A DNA stretch of 64,000 nt from Apostichopus japonicus (Eukaryota; Echinodermata; Holothuroidea; Aspidochirotida; Stichopodidae). The notes beneath the pieces were generated by a model. The model was not told the DNA's origin, searched no databases, and worked only from the letters and a program-made list of their open reading frames with translations. Positions 56,700-64,000 of the stretch are shown here, piece after piece. The position numbers and the translations under genes were made by a program. Position 1 is the stretch's first letter. Each line of letters opens with the position of its first letter. Location of the stretch: the NCBI RefSeq assembly GCF_037975245.1, contig NC_092573.1:8772501-8836500 (forward strand). Reading direction: 5' to 3'.

Positions 56700-59600
56700 A
56701 TGGAGAAAGAACTCTACAAACATGTCCACGATTTGACTTCTGTTAGCAACGCAGATTTCGCAAAACATTTGCTTCAGGATCACACAAAAAGGTAATGATT
56801 TGCTAAGCTAGGCTAAAACTGTATAGGGTAATACTAGTACATAGTTACCTAGGACAATATTGTCCTAGGTAACTGTCAGTATTGCGAAGTACAGAAAACT
56901 GCAAAGTTCGGACACCCCTAAGAAATACACGATTTCACCATGATAACCTACAAGCGAAAGCCAATATGATCACTAAAAACTAGGAAGCTACAGTTATTTC
57001 CTCTCCAAAATGACCCGTGCGCAAGTATGTACGTACATGTCTGTCAATAAAATGAAGACAGTTTTGGGGGTATTTTAAGGCTTAGGTGTTCGAACTTCGC
57101 AGTGTCTATGCTATTGTATTTGTAACATACATGATTTGATGAGCCTAGGCTTTGTAACTAGGCCTATCATTCAATATTTTTCCAATGGACCTAGCGTATG
57201 CTAACCTTATCATACTTATCCTAGCACAAAATAGCAGTAAGTTGTATTACTGAGTCATCATCATCACTGTTTGTGAATGCTTGTCATGAGGATACTGTAT
57301 AGGCTGTGGCTATTCTTACGACTAGTCGTAACAATTATTTATAAACTATTCTTACGACAAAGGCAAATTCAAGTGCAGTAAAGTAAATAAAGCAACTGCG
57401 CATGTAGTAGGGCTAACCCTAACCCTAAACATTACCCTAAACCTCAATGCTAACCCTAACCGGAAGTTATTGTTACTCCTCGTCGTAAAGTTAGTACTCC
57501 TAATCATAAAAATAGCAACTGCCCATGCGTAGTCGGAAATTATTCTTACGACTAGTTGTAAGAATAGCCATTTTGTACTGTATACAGTTAAAAATTAAAA
57601 TATCCTTCCTAAAGAAGACTGACAGGGACTGGGGTCTTTAGTTTCACTCCTCATATTTATGCCATGGAAAGCTGGGCCTTCTCATCACCAAAAAGAAAAC
57701 TGTTTTTTGCCTCAACAAATTGATGGAAATATATTTTCTAACCACTAGGCCTAGATGATCTGTTCATCCCCACCCCCTCCAGGTTCTAAATTGTTATCAG
57801 GTCTCCTTGTTTGAGGAATAATTCTTGTGAATGAGCATTTGAAAGAAAAGCCGCACCTATGCCCAGTCATAATTAACTAGGCATATAACATAGGACTAAG
57901 GCCTATATAGTATTAGTAATAAGTATCTGAATTTAGTGTTCATAGTAACTGTATTCCCTAATTTTGTAATATACACCAGTGAGGAAGGCCTACTGTGCTG
58001 TACAAGTACAACCACATGGACCTGCAATTTTTCCTATAAAAATAATGCATCTACATAAATAATTTAAAATCACTACTAACTGATTCACATGTTTTCACAC
58101 CGCTGCGTATGCAACTAGACCTTAGGTTTTTCTAAGGTCAGCCACAGCCAGCATATATGCAATCAAGTTTTAATGGTTCATTTGGGCAACAGGGTGTTAT
58201 ACTGTCTACTGACTGTCTGTCCAATATTCCAGCAATCATGTGTACATTTCTGTGTTTGGGATTTTTGAAGGAACCCAACTGCTATGCAAGAAATTAGGTA
58301 AATTAGCCTCACAAATTGAGGGACCATATTAGTACATATAGCTATACCTATATAAACCTTTATATAGCCATGCCTGGAGGTAAGAAAGTACCAGTTTTTT
58401 TGTGTAGGCCTGATGCTCATACTTTATGATGCTGTGCTAAGTTATCATATTTTTTATATAGTCAGTACTATGCTTGTTTTTGTTCAGCTTCTTGTGAATG
58501 ATCTGATGTTTAGTGTTCAAAAATTATAATATCTATTAAATTTGGTGGCCGAAACTATCTCTTGTGGAGAGTAATCTAGCGTTAAATTAATGGTAGTCTG
58601 AAATCAAGCTATTCATGTAAACAGGAAGTTTTCACAATGGTGGGCTTATGTCATGGAGTAAGCTAGCATTTCAATTCTCACTCATGAAACCAACTGCTCA
58701 CATAAACAGGAAGTTTACACAGTAGGTAAACTTCAAACTTTGATCAAAAGACTGGACATCTTTTAGCGATATGAAACCAATCAGTTCACTAAGACAGGAA
58801 GTTTACATAGTAAATTTTACATTGACATGTGAGCTCAAGTTGTTGGGCAAGCAGTTGGGCAATACAAAATTATCCTTACAATTCTTGAAAGGTACTGCGG
58901 TTTATGGATATGTTGAAGAAGAGTATGAAAGAATATCTCATCCTTATCTGGGTTTAAATCAATGTGGGTTAACAATATGTTATTATTGAAATCTGCCTAA
59001 GTGTTTGTTTGTTACTTTTCTCTTTCATATTTATTCTTGGGTAGGTATGATAAAAACATGTATGTTTGTAATGATTTGGTCATTACCAGATTCATTACGC
59101 ATACAATTAAGCTTGGGGTGTACAGTAAAATTACTATTTCAGTTAAATGATTTACAGACAATTTTTTTTGTTTCATCGTATAGGTTTCAAATGCATCTTT
59201 TCCGGAAAGATGCTGAAAGTCAAACAGAGGCATTCTCAGCAGCTGTCACCACAGAAAGATCAGTTGACACTCAGAAAGGAGAAGGTAAATTTATATGTTT
59301 ATCCTTGCATGAATTACAGACTGGAAGAGCAGTGATAATCTTATCTGATCTGATGTGATCAGAAAAATAATACAATAATAATACAAAAATAATCTAATAC
59401 AATTTCATTCTCATTAAATTGCAAAGAAAAGAAAAAGATGGTAGCATATTGCTCATCCACTAAAAAGCATACATGTGTATGAGAATTTATAAAAGTAAGT
59501 GGGCCTGATATTATCAGGATCTTCTTTAGAGGCAAACTGACTAGTAACAGTAAATTCAAGAGACACAATAGAGCCTGGAACAGAGAGGACATGGTGAACA

Positions 59601-60767
59601 CAAAGAAAGAAGTTAATGGTGTATTGAACAAAAGGAGTCAGTGAAAGCAGAGGTATTTAGATAAACTGTGGAGTACAAAGCGAGGATTAAGTAAGGAGAG
59701 AGGGCGAATAAACTATAGCAGAATACAGAGATGGAGCAGGATAAAGTTAGTCATGTCCTTCCTGTATATTGAGCCCATTCAGTTGAATGGTGCTAGGGCA
59801 CTCCGTCCACTCTCTCTATCTCTGCTGTGGTGTACTGTGTCTGAGATGGTTAGTCTACGAATTTAGTTACCTGTTGGGACATGTCTTTAATGGTATGATT
59901 GGGGAGCTGAAAGTGTTCCCCTACTGGAGTCTCCTTTCATGGTATTGACTTGTGACTAGAACTGCTTCTTGAGGGTGGTCTTGGTTTCACCAACATACTT
60001 GTAACTTCAATGTCCTCTAAACTCAATGACACCATTTAAATTGAAATATCAGTTTCCAGTGCTGCATAAGTGTGATAAGTTCTAAACAAAAGGTATATTT
60101 TTAGTCACAGCCAAGGGCGTAGGAACCGGGGGGCTGGGGGGGGGGGGGGGCGCCAGCCCCCCCCCCGTGAAAAATGTGGAGGGGCAGGAGTATCATTGCG
60201 CCCCCCCCCGCTTCGCAAGTCAGAAAACCCCTTTTTCATTTCCAAATGAGAAAAAAAATCTCATTTGGAGCGCCAAATTGCATCTAAGGCCTGGTGAAAA
60301 TACAAAATTAAGTTTACAAAATGGAGTGGGTGTTGAAGTGTACTATATTGCACCAAATTGCATCTAAAGCTACCTGGAAATGCAAAAAATTCCAAAGGGG
60401 GAGGGGGCACCCCCTCCCCTTAGACCCCTCTCCCAGGTCGGCCATCAGTCTTCAGCCCCCCCCCCCCCATTCAAAAGTACCTTCCTACGCCACTGGTCAC
60501 AGCCATAGAAGCTATAGCAGGATACTTGCAATCTAGTAACTCTTGTTTTATGTAATCTCTACAGATACCCCTGATCCAGTTACTTCAACACCTCTCAAGA
60601 AGCCATCTGCCAATGTTCTGTCCAATGTCACCAGTAGGATTAGATATGGAGCAGCATGGGAGAGAAACCTCAGACTATACGAATACACATTGCCACATTT
60701 ACATGATCCTGAACAAAAGAGATCATACATATGGCAGGGGCAAGCACTTTTCCCAGACTTTTGTTGA
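56700..60767 (+). CDS. Three-exon gene for a 131-residue protein, unknown function
   Basis: Exons: 56700-56791, 59184-59284 and 60565-60767. Junction phases 2 and 1 fit exactly (donors GTAATG, GTAAAT; acceptors CGTATAG, CTCTACAG) and the frame is open to TGA at 60765. The protein begins MEKELYKHVHDLTSVSNADF, has a basic step HTKRFQMHLFRKD, a polar middle (TTERSVDTQKGE), and a C-terminus with VTSRIRYGAAWERNLRLYEY and YIWQGQALFPDFC. I do not recognise a domain. ATG 56700 is the first in-frame start after a stop at 56610; but a good acceptor (TTCCTACAG at 56682) lies just before it, so there may be an upstream exon. A different frame, 56500-56691, is also open over 63 codons. Confidence 0.6.
57302..57575. 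mobile_element. MITE with 9-bp target duplication and telomere-like core
   Basis: Inverted ends GGCTATTCTTACGACTAGTC and, reversed, GGCTATTCTTACAACTAGTC. Flanked by a perfect TACTGTATA at 57293-57301 and 57576-57584. The core holds CTAACCCTAACCCTAA. A 9-bp duplication is typical of Mutator-like elements, but the assignment is tentative. Confidence 0.6.
57585..59183 (+). other. Rest of intron 1 of the 131-residue protein gene
   Basis: ACAGGAAGTTT recurs at about 58621, 58706 and 58794 as part of a weak tandem repeat of about 85-90 bp. Nothing else recognised. Confidence 0.4.
59860..60003 (-). mobile_element. Penelope-like element fragment, GIY-YIG tail
   Basis: Parallels 39630-39770 closely (GGGACATGTC-TTAATGGTA, TTCTTGAGGGTGGT-T-GGTTTC-CCAACATACT). 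Encodes YVGET and the following block on the minus strand. Confidence 0.75.
60112..60495. mobile_element. hAT MITE in intron 2
   Basis: Ends CAAGGGCGTAGGAA and, reversed, CAGTGGCGTAGGAA. Flanked by perfect 8-bp GTCACAGC at 60104-60111 and 60496-60503. The interior shares CACCAAATTGCATCT and CCCCTCCCCTTA words with the element at 40156. It ends only 69 bp before exon 3. Confidence 0.88.
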
Positions 60768-61286
60768 GAGGTTGTGCGACATTCACAAACGTTGGATTAG
60801 CAGCTAATGATACATCTGCATCACCAGATTGAGATAAATTGCTTTCGTCCATTTTGTTCGATAGTAGCTATGATTATGAATCAGGAGCTTGGCCACCCTC
60901 TAAGTCAAGGTGGGCAAGGTTGGGGAAATTCAATCAAGGAGTAACAATCCAAGAATGGCCAGCTTTATATTGTATATAGACCTACACGCACAGCGTGTAC
61001 ACGCTAAGAACTGTTGGGCAAATTTAGTTGGGTAATAATTTTTTGGGCAAAAATTGCCCAACTCCTGAGAGTCAATTACTATGTTTGTAAGCAAAATGTT
61101 GCTTCATGCACTTAGCAAAGGGTTTGTGCCAAATAGTTGAGCACAAAGAGTGTTGCGTGCAACAAATTCGTTTGGCCTTCATTGTTCTGCACTGCAATCG
61201 CGCCATACCGTACCTGTGCGCAGTCTCAAGCTCCGAAAAGCAAACGGTGATTTGTCGTAATACTTGCTCTATGGCCGTAATTCATC
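60768..61286. promoter_or_regulatory. Intergenic region with inverted repeats, likely promoter of SAM gene
   Basis: Between two same-strand genes. Holds CACGCACAGCGTGTACACGC and an inverted GTTGGGCAAATT/AATTGCCCAAC pair at 61012-61063. The end near 61200 is richer in CG. No TATA box in a useful place. Confidence 0.3.
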
Positions 61287-63138
61287 ATGTCAGAGCCTGA
61301 AGTCAAATCAATTCTCACCAGATGGGGAATGGATGAGCTAATAGAGACTTTTGAAGGTAGTTATTTGTAATTTCCTTCGCCAAAACCGTAAAACTATGCA
61401 TGTGCGGCATACACGATTTTAACTTCCGTCCGTTGGCCTAACGCGAGGCTAGGTCGCCGTTACTATTTGTTGTAGGCATATACGTTAGCCTAGAAGTAGT
61501 AACAGTAACGTTTTAAATTTTAGCTTAGCAAGTAGGTATTATTAGTGTTAAGATGTAATGTGAAGTCTTATGTTATGAATATGATAATGGGCTAGGCTAG
61601 TACACAGAAACTGTGGTCACGCTCCACCGAAAGTATGCACCAAGGGCCTAGTCTTGGCCAGACATTTCGAACTCATTCTTTGTGATAGTGATGATTTGGT
61701 GAGCCTAACACCATGATTAGCCTAGGCCTAGTTACAGAGTTTTTACCAGTTGAAATGTTGCTTAGGCCTAGGTTGCAATTGAGACCTGTAATAGACTAGC
61801 TATGCTGGATTACTGGAGGTCCAACATAGGACCAGGCCTTAGCCCAGCCTACTGCAATTATGCTATATCACCACTCAGTTATGGTTTAGCTATTTTCCTC
61901 TAGTCTTTAATTATTGGGAAGTTGCTGCCACTGGGGGAGGGGGTGCCCCATGCACGACCACTTTGTAAAGCTCAAGCCTGTATAACATTTGACCTAGGCC
62001 GACATTGTGTGAATGAAAAGGACAATTACCCGTTCTTCGAGTTCTTTAAGGAAAATCTGTAAGTTTAAAAATAAATCATGTACTTATTTGAAAACTGTTA
62101 AGTATTGTGAGTTGCTACAGTATTTCAATTCCCAATCAGTTTTCATCCTGTATGGCCTAGTCTGTTCCTCGATTTGATGTAAACATTTCTTTATTAAACT
62201 ATCTAATTAGCAGCACAAATATAGTGTTTAGATTACATTGATAAATTGGCAAAATCCGTCAAAATCCAAACCTACTATGTACAGCAGTTTCGCTGTTGTA
62301 CATCTAGCCTCAAAAGCGCAGCACAATAGGTACAGTGTAATCAAATAGAACTTGCATATTAAACTGAGACTGCTCTGTTTCATTGTTATGAATCTGCTGT
62401 GCGGCAAATAGTAACACGTACAATACTACAATAGCTGTAGGTTGGTTACGCGCAAAGTATGTTGGCGATTGTAGGCCTATGTAGGCTAACTATATGAACA
62501 GATGCATTATGAAAGTTTGTTATTGTAGTTTGCATGACTATCATGATAATAAGATTGGTTTTTGGAAAATTATAAGAAACTATTAAAAGTAGAATTTTGA
62601 ATTTTCTATCAGGAATAGGCCTCTACGGTAGAGATTTGCCCGCACCAAATGGATATAAAGTGCCGGGCGGGATTTTTTAATTATTGCCAGGCGGAAATTC
62701 CTAGGGCTGGGTGGAGCCGCCCGACAGGGGCACATCTCTAGAAAAAAAATGGACAGCTGACAAGTTTGCTTGTTTTGATTTTTTATTCAGGAGTTGGCTT
62801 GTGCTCTGTTAGTATTTACAGGAATGGTGGTCTATGTTTTCTTTAATTTGCATTCAGTTGGTCTTTTAAAGCCACCTAGGTTACCAATTTCAAACATTGG
62901 TCAGTAGTTTTCTCAAATTGTTTTGATCACAATATTCACATAAATATAAATAGGTTTTAAAGTAATAATTGTTTTTTACTTGTTTGTTGTTCTTTCAGAC
63001 AATGAGATCGACCTTGAATCATTCAAACTTCTTGATGAAACTTCACTGAAAGAGCTGATTCCAAAAGTTGGGCTCCGTGTCAAGTTTGCCTACAGATTGA
63101 AAAGCTATGTTAGTATTATGACCACTGTTTCTGCATAA
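61287..63138 (+). CDS. SAM-domain protein, two exons, 69 residues
   Basis: Exons 61287-61356 and 62999-63138, phase 1 junction (donor GTAGTT, acceptor TTCTTTCAG). Encodes MSEPEVKSILTRWGMDELIE, TFEDNEIDLESFKLLDET, SLKELIPKVGLRVKFAYRLK, SYVSIMTTVSA, then TAA. L-x-x-WG-x-x-E-x-I-x-x-F...N-x-ID...L--L----L-ELIP--G-R--F---L is a clear sterile alpha motif covering nearly the entire protein. SAM domains bind each other or other proteins, sometimes RNA. A weak donor (GTTAGT, 63109) after the domain could lead to other exons, but the zinc-finger ORF downstream is out of phase with it. Confidence 0.75.
61357..62998 (+). other. Intron of SAM gene, with a small MITE-like inverted repeat
   Basis: TAGAGATTTGCCCG at 62631 and, reversed, TAGAGATGTGCCCC ending at 62742 enclose about 110 bp of GC-rich sequence (GCCGGGCGG / CCGCCCGAC). 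No target duplication found. Confidence 0.4.
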
Positions 63139-63166
63139 AATTACTTTACTACTTATAGTTACTATC

Positions 63167-64000
63167 ATGTTATTAGTATGCTTCAAGTGTCTGGCTACAT
63201 TACAAGTGGCAAGTGTAGAAGCTCTGCTTGGTCATTTAAAATACATACATGGCATTCATTCCGGAACTGGAACAAAACTAGTGTGCATGCAGGACAACTG
63301 CTATGCAACTTTTAACAAAGTATTTTGCTTCAAAAGGCATCTTTTAGAAATTCATTGCAGAGAAGAGACAAATGTTTCAAATTGTCATGGTGAAGTACAT
63401 GCAATCGTTGCTGGTACTGGTCAACCAGAAATGCCTGCTGTTTGCAACATTGAGGACAGTTCAGGTGGGGATAATGATATAGGTGACATGGATCTTGATG
63501 AGCAGATTGAAGAAGACATGGATGTTGATGTTATTAGTGATGCAATAATTACCTTTATTGCAACACTTAAATCATACAATAGCATTCCCTACTCTGCATC
63601 AAATGAAATAGTGAATCAAGTTAGAGAGTTGTTGAAAACAGTTGTGATGACACTTAAAAAGAAAACAGAGAAAAAACTGAAAGCATTTCAAACTGAGTTA
63701 GGATGGAAAGACAACCAAGTCCAAGAAATACTGAATTGTTTTCAAGGCATGGATCTATTTGCAGAGCTTTCTTCTGAGTACAAGCAAATTAAATATTTGA
63801 AATTGAAGAATGCACTAGTGCTGCCAGAAGAGAAAATAATTGGCCAAAATTTTCAATCTGAAGTCAATAGGAATGATGGAGTGGCCATGCAAGTACTAAA
63901 AAATGACACATACCAATATGTTCCTCTTTCAAAGCTACTTAAAAGAATTTTGGAGCAACCAGGTGTAATGCCTTTGATTTTACAGCAGTGCATTACCCCC
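63167..64000 (+). CDS. Zinc-finger protein of an uncharacterised expanded family (partial)
   Basis: Open frame from ATG 63167 to the window end, 278 codons without a stop. Two C2H2-like fingers open it: CFKCLATLQVASVEALLGHL with a following H (residues 5-28), and CMQDNCYATFNKVFCFKRHL with LEIH (about 42-67). An acidic stretch (GDMDLDEQIEED) and a helical part (LLKTVVMTLKKK) follow, then LVLPEEKIIGQNF, TYQYVPLSKLLKRILEQPGV and MPLIL. N-terminal finger pair, acidic helical middle and a Y-x-P-L...L...PGV block is the pattern of multicopy, function-unknown genes common in fish and marine invertebrates, possibly transposon-derived. The start is only 28 bp after the SAM stop. Confidence 0.7.
   Translation, partial: MLLVCFKCLATLQVASVEALLGHLKYIHGIHSGTGTKLVCMQDNCYATFNKVFCFKRHLLEIHCREETNVSNCHGEVHAIVAGTGQPEMPAVCNIEDSSGGDNDIGDMDLDEQIEEDMDVDVISDAIITFIATLKSYNSIPYSASNEIVNQVRELLKTVVMTLKKKTEKKLKAFQTELGWKDNQVQEILNCFQGMDLFAELSSEYKQIKYLKLKNALVLPEEKIIGQNFQSEVNRNDGVAMQVLKNDTYQYVPLSKLLKRILEQPGVMPLILQQCITP

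Overview
The window is AT-rich nuclear DNA from an animal. Genes are split by introns with GT/AG ends, exons are small, and most of the sequence is transposon debris. LINEs, a Penelope-like element, hAT-type elements, tRNA-derived SINEs and a foldback element resembling the TU elements of sea urchins suggest a marine invertebrate, perhaps an echinoderm or another invertebrate deuterostome. That placement is inference; no single marker proves it.

Layout. 1-8 kb: a decayed minus-strand LINE, a foldback element with arms of short tandem repeats, a plus-strand LINE with ORF1 and a deleted ORF2, and a SINE inserted in a SINE, all within a segment that has a second copy at 46.25-47.96 kb. 8.05-12.8 kb: an almost intact 3.7 kb LINE inserted, with a 10-bp target duplication, into an older LINE on the other strand. 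15-19 kb: low-copy repeats around a TATA box and a signal-peptide exon. 20.3-27.6 kb: a complete five-exon gene for a 102-residue basic protein, with one exon duplicated. 28-35 kb: hAT-type elements and hairpin-rich repeats. 36.0-38.8 kb: four consecutive exons of a Cys-loop (nicotinic-type) ligand-gated channel. 39-43.2 kb: a palindromic satellite beside a Penelope-like element broken by two hAT-type insertions. 44-54 kb: SINE copies and long TA arrays. 54.3-56.2 kb: a second signal-peptide exon and a channel exon covering loop C and the start of TM1. 56.7-60.8 kb: a three-exon gene for a 131-residue protein of unknown function. 61.3-63.1 kb: a two-exon SAM-domain gene. 63.17 kb to the end: a two-zinc-finger ORF that runs off the window.

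How they fit together. The channel exons at 17.9, 36.0-38.8 and 56.0 kb all have compatible splice phases. They may be one very long gene with whole genes inside its introns, or parts of at least two tandem paralogues, since the two signal-peptide exons at 17.9 and 54.3 kb are similar. The exons for TM2-TM4 are not in the window. The small genes (102 residues, 131 residues, SAM, zinc finger) look like members of lineage-expanded families; I infer no pathway joining them.
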